This document shows, in pieces, positions 18,440-28,700 of a stretch of 64,000 bases of DNA. The notes beneath the pieces were generated by a model. The model had not been told where the DNA came from and made no database searches. It saw only the letters and a list, made by a program, of their open reading frames with translations. Each line of letters opens with the position of its first letter. Positions within the stretch are counted from its first letter, which is position 1. Position numbers and translations under genes: made by a program. This stretch comes from Burkholderiales bacterium (GTDB lineage Bacteria > Pseudomonadota > Gammaproteobacteria > Burkholderiales > UBA11063), in assembly GCA_019748155.1 (NCBI GenBank), contig JAIEPY010000007.1, positions 1 through 64,000 of the forward strand, given 5' to 3'.

Positions 18440-19954
18440 ATGACAGATTTTGAGATTATAATTATTGGTGGGGGCGCAACTGGTCTTGGTTGCGCAGTTG
18501 AAGCGGCTAGCCGTGGCTACAAAACTTTGCTCTTGGAGGCTGCGGACTACGGCAAAGGAACATCTTCCAAATCCACCAAGCTGGTTCATGGCGGGATTCG
18601 TTATTTGGCGAACTTTGATTTTGCTTTAGTTAAAGAAGGTCTGGAAGAACGTTATTATTTTTTAAAGAATGCCCCGCATTTGGCAAGCCAGCAAAGCTAT
18701 TTGATTCCCCTGCAAGGTATTGTGGAGAAAATCAAATATTGGTTAGGAATTAAAATTTATGACCAGCTGGCTGGTAGTAAAAAACTGGCAGCCAGTCGCT
18801 TTTTATCTAAACAACAAACACTGCGCGAAGCCAAGGACTTAAATGCTGACAAAATTGACGGTGGCGCAATTTACTATGATGGACAGTTTGATGATAGCCG
18901 GATGTTGGTGAGTTTACTCAAGACTTTTGAACAACTTGGCGGAACAGCATTAAACTATCATAAAGTTGAAGAGTTTATTTGTGATGATGGCAAAATCAGT
19001 GGTGTAAATGTTAGTAATCAGCTAACTGGTGAAAAATTAAATTTTACGGCTAAATTTGTTATCAATGCCACCGGAACGCTCAGTGATAAACTACTTGATC
19101 TGGCAGAACCACAACTCAAGCACAATACTGTCGCTGCCGCTCAAGGTACTCATCTGGTTTTTGATAAAGAAGTCTTTGATTCTGAACATGCGATTTTAGT
19201 CCCGCAAACCAGTGATGGTCGGGTATTATTTATTTTACCGTGGCATGACAAAATTGTGGTTGGTACAACTGATGTCAAAGTTGCCGAAGCCAGTCTCGAA
19301 CCTAAAGCACAAGCTGAAGAAATTGATTTTATTTTAGCTACGCTCAATCAGTACAGCGCAAAAACCGTAACTAAATCTGAGATTAAAGCGGTATTTTGTG
19401 GACAACGCCCGTTAGTTCGCCCGCAGAATCAAACTAATACTGCCAAGATCTCGCGCAAACATGAATTAATGCTAAGTAAAAATAGCTTAGTTACTATTGT
19501 CGGCGGTAAATGGACGATTTATCGACGGATGGGACAAGATACGCTGGATTTTATTGAAAAACAATTTAATCTACCAACAACTAAATCAGTTAGCCATGAT
19601 TTACAACTTTTTGGCTACACGCAAGATAAACTTAGTTATCCATTATCCGCTTATGGTGCACAATCAAGCCAAGTTAAGCTAATCCAAGAAGAATTAAATA
19701 ACTTTGCCCTTATCCACCCGGATTTACCCTATCTGCAAGCCGAGATAATCTATCAGGTGCGTTATGAACAGGTAAAAACGATTGAAGATGTGTTGGCGCG
19801 CCGTACCCGCGCATTATTTCTCAATAGCCAAGCTGCGATTGAGGCCGCGCCTATAGTTGCCAAATTAATGGCGCAAGAACTTGCTTATGATGAAAAGTGG
19901 CAAGAAGCACAGCTTAGTACATTTAAACTAACTGCGAGTAATTTCTGTTTATAA
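18440..19954 (+). CDS. glpD: Aerobic glycerol-3-phosphate dehydrogenase
   Basis: FAD-dependent inner-membrane-associated enzyme of 504 residues that oxidises glycerol 3-phosphate to dihydroxyacetone phosphate and feeds electrons to the quinone pool. The FAD-binding start IIIGGGATGLGCAVEA and the flavin/substrate motif STKLVHGGIRYLANFD are typical, and the length matches E. coli GlpD. Its ATG follows the glpK stop by one base. It is the last gene of the operon; the next gene converges from the other strand 35 bases away. Confidence 0.95.
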   Translation: MTDFEIIIIGGGATGLGCAVEAASRGYKTLLLEAADYGKGTSSKSTKLVHGGIRYLANFDFALVKEGLEERYYFLKNAPHLASQQSYLIPLQGIVEKIKYWLGIKIYDQLAGSKKLAASRFLSKQQTLREAKDLNADKIDGGAIYYDGQFDDSRMLVSLLKTFEQLGGTALNYHKVEEFICDDGKISGVNVSNQLTGEKLNFTAKFVINATGTLSDKLLDLAEPQLKHNTVAAAQGTHLVFDKEVFDSEHAILVPQTSDGRVLFILPWHDKIVVGTTDVKVAEASLEPKAQAEEIDFILATLNQYSAKTVTKSEIKAVFCGQRPLVRPQNQTNTAKISRKHELMLSKNSLVTIVGGKWTIYRRMGQDTLDFIEKQFNLPTTKSVSHDLQLFGYTQDKLSYPLSAYGAQSSQVKLIQEELNNFALIHPDLPYLQAEIIYQVRYEQVKTIEDVLARRTRALFLNSQAAIEAAPIVAKLMAQELAYDEKWQEAQLSTFKLTASNFCL

Positions 19955-19989
19955 AGTTCATTAAAGAAAGCAGAAGAATACTAGTAGTT

Positions 19990-20769
19990 TTAGCGACCAT
20001 AAACTTCTTTTGAACACGCAGGAGCTAACAAGTTATAATATTGATCATGTGGTGGATTTTTGAGCCATAAAAAAGGCTGACAGTAACGCGTGCCGTACAT
20101 CCCATCGATATGACTCCACATTTTATTTTGAATAATTCGTTGTAGCGCAACGGTTGGGCTCTCTTGCTGGCTTTGATAATCATTGGCAAATAAATCATAA
20201 ACTTGTTTAGTTGTTGACTTAGCATATTTTTGACGATAATAACTTTCGCGCTTTACTCGCTGTAACAGATTAATTCTGTTACCATCAAAGCTCAGCAAGC
20301 CACGATCACTACTATCAGCATAAGGTAATGGATTAGCGAAATTATATTGAACCGTTGTACCTACAACCTTAACTTTATCTAATGGGCAATAAGTCAACCC
20401 GCTAACGGTATATTTAGTTGCCGAGCTAACCGTCAAAAACTTGCAATGAATATTACTGTCGCTATCCATAGAACCACCACTAGTACCCAAGATAATAAAA
20501 ACATCCTGCGACTCAAGCTCTGCTTTATTCCGAAATCTAAGATAGTAACTATCGCCCTCACTGCCCAATGAAACTATTTTTTTATTAAAAAGTAGCTGAT
20601 CACCATCAGGAGTTCTTTGAATTGCGAGCGATCCATAACGGCTAGTTACGGGAGTACTTGTTTCACTATTGCTATAATCAGTTACGCCAGCAGCTATAAC
20701 ATCCGTAGCATAACTGATACCAATAACTGTAAGCACACTTAGGACAGAACGAAATTTAATCTTTAACAT
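19990..20769 (-). CDS. Exported protein of unknown function
   Basis: Protein of 259 residues with a clear Sec signal peptide: basic MLKIKFR, a hydrophobic run to about residue 20, then an Ala-Ala-Gly cleavage region (DVIAAG). The mature part carries four cysteines that could form disulfides in the periplasm. No family motif is recognised; I first considered endonuclease I and dropped it. It has its own AGGTAAGA ribosome site and a 39-bp gap from recC upstream, so it may be cotranscribed with recC. Confidence 0.6.
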   Translation of the reverse strand: MLKIKFRSVLSVLTVIGISYATDVIAAGVTDYSNSETSTPVTSRYGSLAIQRTPDGDQLLFNKKIVSLGSEGDSYYLRFRNKAELESQDVFIILGTSGGSMDSDSNIHCKFLTVSSATKYTVSGLTYCPLDKVKVVGTTVQYNFANPLPYADSSDRGLLSFDGNRINLLQRVKRESYYRQKYAKSTTKQVYDLFANDYQSQQESPTVALQRIIQNKMWSHIDGMYGTRYCQPFLWLKNPPHDQYYNLLAPACSKEVYGR

Positions 20770-20808
20770 TTTATCTTACCTTTCATACTATTAAAATAGT
20801 TTAAGTAG

Positions 20809-23800
20809 TTAACCTTTTAAATTTGCTAATAATTTGCCAATTTGGACGATATCATTAACCCCATTCCATTCACGCATAAAGCCAAAATAATTATCAGCAA
20901 TCGCCGCAAAAATTGGATCATTGCGAATTTGATCTAATTCATAATTATTGAACGACGCACTATATTTAGCCTCCGCCTTAGTTTTGGCTTGTTCAGGAGT
21001 ATTGCGTAGCTTACCATAATAAATCTCAGTTAGCGCGCGAGCATATTCATTAATTGCTCCACGATGCACCAATACCGGATTGGTTAGACTGCGGATATAA
21101 TAGCTCATCAAGGTAGATAAAACTTCCTCGGGATTTTCCAAACTGACTTTAAAATCATGATATTCACCACTAGCATTAAGCTGGCGGATGATAACGCCCT
21201 CAATCTGCATTGCAACGTCATTAAGCAATACATCGGCAGAGATTAACGCAGCATAAATTAACCCACGCATACGTAAGGCATATGGAACATCATTTAGCTT
21301 ACTAGCAAGGCTTTTACCACTAATACTCGCAAATGCATCCATTACGATAATATAACCATCGGCAAATAGTACCTTGTCTTTGAAGTTTAATTCAAATAAG
21401 TTCTGATTGCGTTCTAAGCGATAACTCAGACTCATTTCCACTTCAGATGGCTGCTGAGCTTTATAGTGCTGGTATAAATTACGGTAGTAAGCAAATTGCC
21501 ACTCACCGATATGCTGATAGCCAAGCACACCTTTTAATTGCAAGTAGTTGACTAACTCATGCTGCTCTGCGCTTGGGTAAGCTTCAAATGCTTGGTAAAG
21601 GCTATTTGCTAGATAACGCTCAGTTAATTCAAAACTTTCCTTGTCCGATAACTCAATTTCATCATTATAGGTGTTTAATCCCAAAATCTGGAATAGATTA
21701 TTATTAGTATAACTTAAAGTATTCAAAAGTGACTTGGTATCTAGCTGATAATATTTCTGTTCTTGCTGAGCCGTCAGCTTCAATGGTGAAATCTTTGTAA
21801 AATCCCAGCGTAAATCAGCATATTGATTAGCACTCACTGCAGATAACTGTTGCCATAAACCTGAGTAATTAAGTTGTGAATTATGATAAAACGGATGCAG
21901 TGAATGTTGCTGAACTACATTTTTATAATCAAATTTTTGCTGAGTCAAATCATCCCCAAGCCAAAAATCACTAAAGCTCTGCCCTAGCGTATCCAAAAAT
22001 AAACCGAGTAATGGAGAAGGTTTAATTGTGCTATTATCAGTTTCTTTGCGCCCAATATAGCTAAAAATAATCTGTTGTTTAGCCGCAAGAATCGTATCCA
22101 GAAAAACCTGTTTATCTTCATTGGTGTAATTACGATCAGCTAATGACCAGTCATGCGCCAATAAACTCAGCTGATTGGGACGAAATCCACGTGGAAACTC
22201 ACCGAAATTCATTCCCAGTACATAAATATGCTTAAACGGTAGATTGCGCATATACTGCAGTGACGCACAAGTAATTTTGCCACTAAAAGTAAGCTTGCTC
22301 TTAAAATCGCTAACATATTCGCTAAAGAGCAGATTAACAATCGCTAAGTTAAGAGTTAACTCGCTATTTTGATTGCTAATACTAGACAAAAAATCATTGC
22401 TGATACTAAAAGAATCATCATCACTGACTAACTCAGTCTGTAAATTAGTCAAAATCTCATGTAATTCGGCAAAACTAAATTCGCGATAGCTCAGCGCATC
22501 CAGATAAAATTTGGTTTTTAAATTTTCCAGCAAAGAAATTAATTTGATTAGCTTATTAACCAACTTTATCTGCGCATTATCCAAATTATCATAAGGAGCA
22601 TAATCACCACTAGCGCTATGATAAAGTGGTAACTTATCACCTGAGCTCATAATCGTTTGATTGAGACAGGCACCAAGCACCAGATTATTCAGCAATTGTT
22701 TAAAACTATGCACCGGATAATCATGATAGCCTAATTCGGCATAATCCGTGGCATCATAGCCAAAATGCACAGCGTTAGCTTTAAGCCAGCTTTTAATTAA
22801 ATCAATATCATTAGCGCTAATCTCCAGATTAAGCTGAATTTCATTTTGTGCCAAAATTTCCAATAAATAGCTCACAGGTAAATGATATGGTGCATTTAAA
22901 ATCAGTTGCAGCGTTTCGAGGATTTTATAATTTTTGTGACGTCGATTACCAGTCAGGCTATATCCGAGGCGTATTTCTTCACCATCAGCACGCTGAACTA
23001 ACTCATTATCAAAAACTGCTTTAATGTATGGCGCGTAATCATCTATATCTGGCGCAGTTACTAAAATATCACTCAGCAATGTATCCGGATTGTTATTCAG
23101 AATATGCGCAAGCTCATTGAACATTACCTGTACTTCACGCATCGCATTATGGCAAACATTAACTTTAAGCGAAAGTTGATCACCCATAAGATCATAAATT
23201 ACCGGAGAATCACTAGCACTAAGCTGCAGAGGATTAGCATAAAACCTGTCATTGCTACCCAAACGATATTCAGGACGCAAACGATAGCTTAGATTACGAA
23301 TATCATGCTGAATAATCTCAAGCATAGTGGCTGCCTGAGGTAGTTCTGGGTTAGAATCAGTATTGAAATTATACACCTCAATATCACTTGCCTGTAGCAG
23401 CTCGATAAATTCGCGCGACTGTTGTCCAAGATTTGCCAAAAGAGGATTACCATCCAAGAGATAAAGATCATCCAAACTCAAATCCGGTTTACGCAACAAG
23501 CGCTGTTCTAATTTAGCCCGGGCTTTATGACTCAGTAAGTCTCCGTAATACTCATATGAACAAGGCTGGTAATACCAATATATCGTAACTTTATCCGCCA
23601 GTTTCTGAACTATCTCCAGTTGTGAAGGATAAACACTGGTTAAACCAAAGATAAATAATTTCTCAGGTAGCTTGATATCAGCAGAATCCAGATCAAGTTT
23701 GGCAAAATAGGAATAAACCTCCAAAAAGGTTGCTTGTTCACCGATTTTAGCCACTAGATGCTGCCAGATTATTTTTTGCCAGTTTTTAAAACGTGCTGAT

Positions 23801-24282
23801 TTCAGATTTAATAGTTCAGTCGTGCGCAGATAGAGATATTCATGAAAAATTTGCTGAAGTTGACTAGCAAGCTGATAAGTGCGTAATTTGTTTAATTTAC
23901 TGTCAGCATCATAAATGTAATTATTCAATTCAGTCGAATCGTCACATTCAATCTTCTGGCTACACAGTAACTCATAAATTAAATACTTAGCTTGGCTAAA
24001 GTCATAGAGGACTGCCTGTGGATTATTTGCCAGATAGATATTTTGTAGCACCGGACCAAGCAATACCACACAATCAAGATTGGCACAAATACCATCACGA
24101 GTTGCGATCAGATCTTTGAGCCAGGTAGCCATTGCCTGATTTGGTACCACGATTTGTTGTCGGGTAAATAAATTGGAGCTTTGATCACCCTTAATATGCG
24201 TGATTAATAAATCAACTAAACCTAACTTAGCTGGATTACCACCAATCTCGGTACTTTGGAAAAAAAGTAAATTATCACTCAT
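20809..24282 (-). CDS. recC: Exodeoxyribonuclease V gamma subunit RecC
   Basis: Large protein of 1157 residues matching the Chi-recognising RecC subunit of RecBCD. The N-terminal inactivated helicase segment shows VVPNQAMATWLKDLIA. FIFGLTSVYPSQLEIVQKLA occurs about residues 205-230, and the middle holds the characteristic KHIYVLGMNFGEFPRGFRP. RecBCD unwinds and resects double-strand breaks and degrades foreign linear DNA. recB and recD are not in the window, so the operon is split or lies elsewhere. Transcription runs away from the DnaA-box region at its 5' side. Confidence 0.92.
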   Translation of the reverse strand: MSDNLLFFQSTEIGGNPAKLGLVDLLITHIKGDQSSNLFTRQQIVVPNQAMATWLKDLIATRDGICANLDCVVLLGPVLQNIYLANNPQAVLYDFSQAKYLIYELLCSQKIECDDSTELNNYIYDADSKLNKLRTYQLASQLQQIFHEYLYLRTTELLNLKSARFKNWQKIIWQHLVAKIGEQATFLEVYSYFAKLDLDSADIKLPEKLFIFGLTSVYPSQLEIVQKLADKVTIYWYYQPCSYEYYGDLLSHKARAKLEQRLLRKPDLSLDDLYLLDGNPLLANLGQQSREFIELLQASDIEVYNFNTDSNPELPQAATMLEIIQHDIRNLSYRLRPEYRLGSNDRFYANPLQLSASDSPVIYDLMGDQLSLKVNVCHNAMREVQVMFNELAHILNNNPDTLLSDILVTAPDIDDYAPYIKAVFDNELVQRADGEEIRLGYSLTGNRRHKNYKILETLQLILNAPYHLPVSYLLEILAQNEIQLNLEISANDIDLIKSWLKANAVHFGYDATDYAELGYHDYPVHSFKQLLNNLVLGACLNQTIMSSGDKLPLYHSASGDYAPYDNLDNAQIKLVNKLIKLISLLENLKTKFYLDALSYREFSFAELHEILTNLQTELVSDDDSFSISNDFLSSISNQNSELTLNLAIVNLLFSEYVSDFKSKLTFSGKITCASLQYMRNLPFKHIYVLGMNFGEFPRGFRPNQLSLLAHDWSLADRNYTNEDKQVFLDTILAAKQQIIFSYIGRKETDNSTIKPSPLLGLFLDTLGQSFSDFWLGDDLTQQKFDYKNVVQQHSLHPFYHNSQLNYSGLWQQLSAVSANQYADLRWDFTKISPLKLTAQQEQKYYQLDTKSLLNTLSYTNNNLFQILGLNTYNDEIELSDKESFELTERYLANSLYQAFEAYPSAEQHELVNYLQLKGVLGYQHIGEWQFAYYRNLYQHYKAQQPSEVEMSLSYRLERNQNLFELNFKDKVLFADGYIIVMDAFASISGKSLASKLNDVPYALRMRGLIYAALISADVLLNDVAMQIEGVIIRQLNASGEYHDFKVSLENPEEVLSTLMSYYIRSLTNPVLVHRGAINEYARALTEIYYGKLRNTPEQAKTKAEAKYSASFNNYELDQIRNDPIFAAIADNYFGFMREWNGVNDIVQIGKLLANLKG

Positions 24283-24602
24283 TTATTATCTCTGTGCAAA
24301 ATTAATACCTCAACCATAAACCGCCTATTTTCAAGGCTTTTTGCTTAAAACACCTAACACTTATCCACAATTACGGCTAAAATTTTTATTTTATTTATTT
24401 TTTTACTTGACAAATCATAACATATTGTTATAATTTAATATTGAATTTTTAAACAGTTGTACTAAATCCTTGTAATCGCTTGAAAATACAGACTTTTCTT
24501 TGTCAAGAACTTTTTTATGCACAGAGTTATCCACAGCTTCTGTGTATAAGCAAAAAATCTCTAAATATTGGGTGATTTAGCAAAAATTATCTCTACTCAC
24601 AG
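24283..24602. other. DnaA-box cluster with AT-rich tract, candidate replication origin
   Basis: This 320-bp stretch has no gene. Two boxes match the strongest E. coli DnaA site TTATCCACA exactly (24361-24369 and 24527-24535, plus strand). TTATGCACA (24515-24523, plus) and TTATACACA (24541-24549, minus) also fit TTATNCACA. TTTTGCACA (24293-24301, minus) fits the relaxed TTWTNCACA. Three boxes fall within 35 bp. An almost pure A/T tract (about 24380-24450) lies between the outer boxes, as a DNA-unwinding element would. No GATC site is present. dnaA and dnaN are not adjacent. Origin function is an inference; a DnaA-titration site is the main alternative. Confidence 0.5.
24407..24434 (+). promoter_or_regulatory. 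Consensus sigma-70 promoter inside DnaA-box region
   Basis: TTGACA (24407-24412), 16-bp spacer, TATAAT (24429-24434), also with an extended -10 TG (24426-24427). Both hexamers are perfect. It points right, yet no plus-strand gene follows until 25715. It may make a short RNA across the DnaA boxes or help open the duplex. Confidence 0.6.
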
Positions 24603-24842
24603 TTACTCATTGTATTGTGATTCACGTTGAGAATAAACATAACCATGTTTTCGTTTAGCTATTTCCAAATCACATAATTGCAGCCATGCATCATGCTCAC
24701 TTGCGCAAAGCAATAACTCGCTGCCTAATATTTTATCTGGTAAGTTACCATATACCTTTTTAACGCACCAAGTGCCCAATAAATCCTGCTCAACCGTCAA
24801 GCAGTAGAATTTTTGCGTTTTAGGGTGTTCCATAAAAATCAT
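24603..24842 (-). CDS. Small WGR-like domain protein
   Basis: Protein of 79 residues whose pattern follows the WGR domain: FYCLTVEQDLLGTWCVKKVYGN at the start and KRKHGY near the end, matching the conserved terminal K-x-x-x-G-Y. The signature Trp-Gly-Arg itself is replaced by YGN. WGR modules bind nucleic acid ends in PARPs and occur alone in many proteobacteria with unknown roles. GGA stands nine bases before ATG 24842. It is 17 bases downstream of the GH19 gene and probably shares its transcript. Confidence 0.6.
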   Translation of the reverse strand: MIFMEHPKTQKFYCLTVEQDLLGTWCVKKVYGNLPDKILGSELLLCASEHDAWLQLCDLEIAKRKHGYVYSQRESQYNE

Positions 24843-24859
24843 AATTTTTCCAAGTCAAT

Positions 24860-25507
24860 CTAACTGTTTGCGGTATTACCTGCAATTAATCCCAACAATT
24901 TTTTATATTTAGCAGTTGCACTAACTCTCTCAGCTAAACCAATCACGCTGCTATCTGGCTTATGAATACTCCCACAATTAATTAATTTACTCACCGAGAC
25001 AACATCATCCAAAAGTGCAAATTGCCCAATTTGATTAATCTGCCAATACCAGATTGCTGAGAGAATTGCGCCCTCATCACTACGGATAAATTCGGCTATT
25101 TCACCCAGAGTCAAGTCATGCCCATGAGTATTGGCAAATTCAAGAAATTTAGCATAATTATCTTTGCCAGTTAACTGTAGTAAACCACCGCCGCGAAAAT
25201 TAAAACCATCATGATCGTTAGTTCCATTGAGCTGATTGCCCATCCGAGTACCGTAGACTAAATCAAAGAGCCATGGTTGTGGACAAAAACTATCATCAGC
25301 TGCATGCTCTTCGCTTTGCTTAGCCTCGATTTGCGCTTTATATCTGGCAAAAACTAACTTCGCACTTTTATAACGATAGTTACTGGATTCACTCAGATGC
25401 TTAAAATTGGCAGACTCATGTTCACATTGCGCTAAAAAATGCGCTTGCTCAAGTGGCGAACTTATATTACAGTTTATTAACTGCTTTAAAATCAGCTCAA
25501 TATTCAT
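24860..25507 (-). CDS. GH19 chitinase/lysozyme-like hydrolase
   Basis: Glycoside hydrolase family 19 protein of 215 residues without a signal peptide. Catalytic glutamates fit Glu31 (QCEHESANF) and Glu40 (HLSESSNYRY). The fold motif RGGGLLQLTGKDNY is intact. It closely resembles the prophage endolysin at 42338-42952, sharing CPQPWLF, GTND and RGGG segments. It is therefore likely a phage-derived lysin left or adopted in the chromosome. No holin or spanin is beside it. GTG 25510 is also possible as a start. Confidence 0.82.
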   Translation of the reverse strand: MNIELILKQLINCNISSPLEQAHFLAQCEHESANFKHLSESSNYRYKSAKLVFARYKAQIEAKQSEEHAADDSFCPQPWLFDLVYGTRMGNQLNGTNDHDGFNFRGGGLLQLTGKDNYAKFLEFANTHGHDLTLGEIAEFIRSDEGAILSAIWYWQINQIGQFALLDDVVSVSKLINCGSIHKPDSSVIGLAERVSATAKYKKLLGLIAGNTANS

Positions 25508-25667
25508 CACATATTTACCTGATAATATCTACTCAAGACTACATCTTAACACGAACTGATAAGCATCTTTTCAATTAGTAACACCCCTAAACATAGCGCG
25601 CTGCTGCCAGCGCTGAATGCATGTCAAACCAAGCAACTGCAAGATGGATAAGCTAATGCTCTAACCG

Positions 25668-25673
25668 TATAAT
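25668..25673 (+). promoter_or_regulatory. Probable -10 element of the type ISP gene
   Basis: TATAAT 42 bases before the start codon, at a plausible distance for a leader of about 35 bases. The -35 region is weak. A small hairpin GCGCTG-CTGC-CAGCGC (25598-25613) lies upstream in the same 200-bp gap. Confidence 0.4.
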
Positions 25674-25714
25674 ATGATAAAATCTGGCATTATTATCTAT
25701 TTGAAAACCCCAAG

Positions 25715-28700
25715 ATGACTACACCATTTCAGCAACTACTATCAATCTACCGAGACAATTCAGAAACCCAACGCGAAAAAGGCAATTATTTTGAAAAACT
25801 AGTAATTCCATTTTTACAAAATGATGCACGTTTTGCACCGCAATTTAGCAAAATTCAAACCTTTAGCGAATGGGCAAAAAAACAAAATAAATCTGGCTTT
25901 GATAGCGGTATTGATCTAGTTGCAACCAATAGCGCTGAGTATGGTGAGGGTTATACCGCGATACAGTGTAAATTTTATAATACTACCTCAATATCCAAAG
26001 CTGAAATTGATAGTTTTATGGCAGCATCAGATAGTAGCGAATTTACTCGTCGTTTATTGATTGATACTACCGACAAAGGTTTAAATAAAGTTGTCGAAGA
26101 ACAACTAAATAATTCCTCAAAAGAATTTACCCGCATTTCACTGGATGAGTTTGAAACCAGCTCGATTGACTGGGAGTTTTATTTACAGCAAAAGATCATT
26201 AAAGAAGTCACCAAAAAATCACTTCGACCACATCAATTAGAAGCTCTTAACGCAACCAAAAAAGGCTTTACAATTGCCGATAGAGGTAAACTCTTTATGG
26301 CATGTGGTACAGGTAAAACCTTTACTGCGCTAAAAATAGCTGAAAGCTGTGCTGGTAAAAATAAACGGGTATTATTCCTCGTGCCATCGTTAGCCCTTGC
26401 CAGCCAAACTATTACTGAGTGGAGTATTGAAACCACTACGCCGATTCATGCGTTTGCGGTTTGTTCTGACGTTGACGTTGGTAAACGCAAAGCTAGTGAG
26501 GATGATATTGCCGAGGTAAATACTCATGATCTGGCGTATCCGGCGACTACCGATGCTAAAAAACTAGCCGAGAAGAATCAGCAACAATACCCAGATAAAA
26601 TGACGGTGATTTTTTCAACCTACCAGTCAATCGACGTAATTAATAAAGCCCAAAAACTATATGGCATGGCTGATTTTGATTTAATCATCTGCGATGAAGC
26701 ACACCGTACCACTGGCGCAACTTTAGCTGGTGAGGATGATTCAGAATTTGTAAAAATCCATGATAATGATTTTATCCGTGGCACAAAACGTCTGTATATG
26801 ACCGCAACCCCACGCATTTATATTGATACGGTAAAAGAGAAAGCCAAAGAAAACAAAGCCGAATTATACTCAATGGATGATACCGAGGTTTTTGGCACGG
26901 TATTTTATAGTTTAAAATTTGGTGAAGCGGTTGAAAAAGGCTTACTGACAGACTATAAAGTAATTGTTCTTGCTATTGATGCCAAACAAGTCAGTAGCGA
27001 TATGCAGAAATACTTCAAAAGCTCAGGCGGTGGATTAGATCTTGACGATGTAGCCAAGATGATTGGTTGCTATAAGGCATTAATCAAGGAAGGCTTACAA
27101 GTTAATGATCATAAGCCAATGCAGCGCGCGGTATCATTCTGTAAAAGTATTGCTGCCTCCAAGGATTTTTCCAAAGAGTTTGGTTTAGTTGTTGATGAGT
27201 ATTTAGCAATCCATCCTGAAATTGGAAACATAACTTGCCAATTAGATCATGTTGATGGCACAATGAACGCTACCGAAAAAGGCAAAAAACTATCTTGGCT
27301 AAAAGAAAATACCGAGGATACTTGCCGCATTTTGAGCAATGCCAAATGTTTATCTGAGGGGGTTGATGTACCATCACTGGATGCGGTAATGTTTATTCAT
27401 GGGCGGAAATCCAAAGTTGATATAGTGCAGTCGGTTGGACGGGTAATGCGTAAAGCCCCTAATAAACAACTCGGCTATATCATTATTCCGGTGGTTATTC
27501 CCGAAGGTAAAAGCTCCGAAGAAGAACTCAAGAAAAATCCAAGTTATCAAATTGTCTGGGATGTATTAAATGCCCTACGCTCACATGATGAACGGCTAGA
27601 CTCAGATATTAACAAGGTGGAGTTAGTTGATAGCTTAAAGAGTAAAATCGAAGCTATTCAAAAACACGTTGAAATTGTCGCAATGGTAGATAAACTACCC
27701 GAATATACCAAACAAAGCCAAGGCAAAAAGTCCGGCATGGGTACAGGTGGCGACTCCAAAACTAGTAATGGTGATAATGACCGCGAACGTGACACACCAC
27801 AGCAAGCTGAGCTGGATTTAAGCATTGATACTGTACAAAAGGCCATGTTAGCCAAGATTGTTGAGAAATGCGGTACTCGCACTTACTGGGAAGATTGGGC
27901 GAATGATATTACCGATATTGCCAGCAAGCATATCTTACGGATCAAAACCACATTAGAAGATAAAAGCAGTCTTGAATATCAAACTTTTATTGAATTTGTG
28001 CAGGAATTAAAAAACAACCTCAATGATTCAATTACCGAAGAAGAAGTAATTGAAATGCTGGCACAGCATATTATTACCCGTCCAGTATTTAATGCGCTAT
28101 TCAGTGATTATAATTTTGCGGATAATAACTCAATTTCTAGGTCAATGCAAAAGGTTATTGATTTACTTGATGCACATCATATTGACAACGAAGCTAAAAA
28201 ACTCGATAAGTTCTACGCAAGCGTAAAACGTCGTGCTGATGGTATTGATAATGCAGAAGCCAAACAAAAAATTATTGTTGAACTTTATGATAAATTCTTC
28301 CGTAATGCCTTTCCGCGCATGACCGAAAGGCTTGGGATTGTTTATACACCAGTTGAATGCGTCGATTTTATTATTCATAGCGTAAACGATATACTTAAAC
28401 AAGAGTTTAATCAAGAACTCGGCGATAGAAATACTCATATCATTGATCCGTTTACTGGTACAGGTACGTTTATCACGCGACTAATGCAAAGTGGTTTATT
28501 AACTAAAGAACAGCTTGAGTACAAATACAACCTACAAGATAAAACCGTTAATGGTGAAAAGATTAAAACTACCGAGCTCCATGCTAATGAAATAGTCTTA
28601 CTGGCTTATTATATCGCGAGTATCAATATTGAAGCGGTTTACCATGCCATTGTTGGCGGCAAATATCAACCATTTGAAGGTATTTGTTTAACTGATACCT

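Noticed and set aside
19990..20769. Endonuclease I as identity of the exported protein
   Set aside because: Size and secretion fit, but the conserved nuclease histidine/arginine core is not visible.
25598..25613. GC-rich hairpin before the ISP gene as a terminator
   Set aside because: It has a 6-bp stem but no T run and is 93 bases or more from any gene end.
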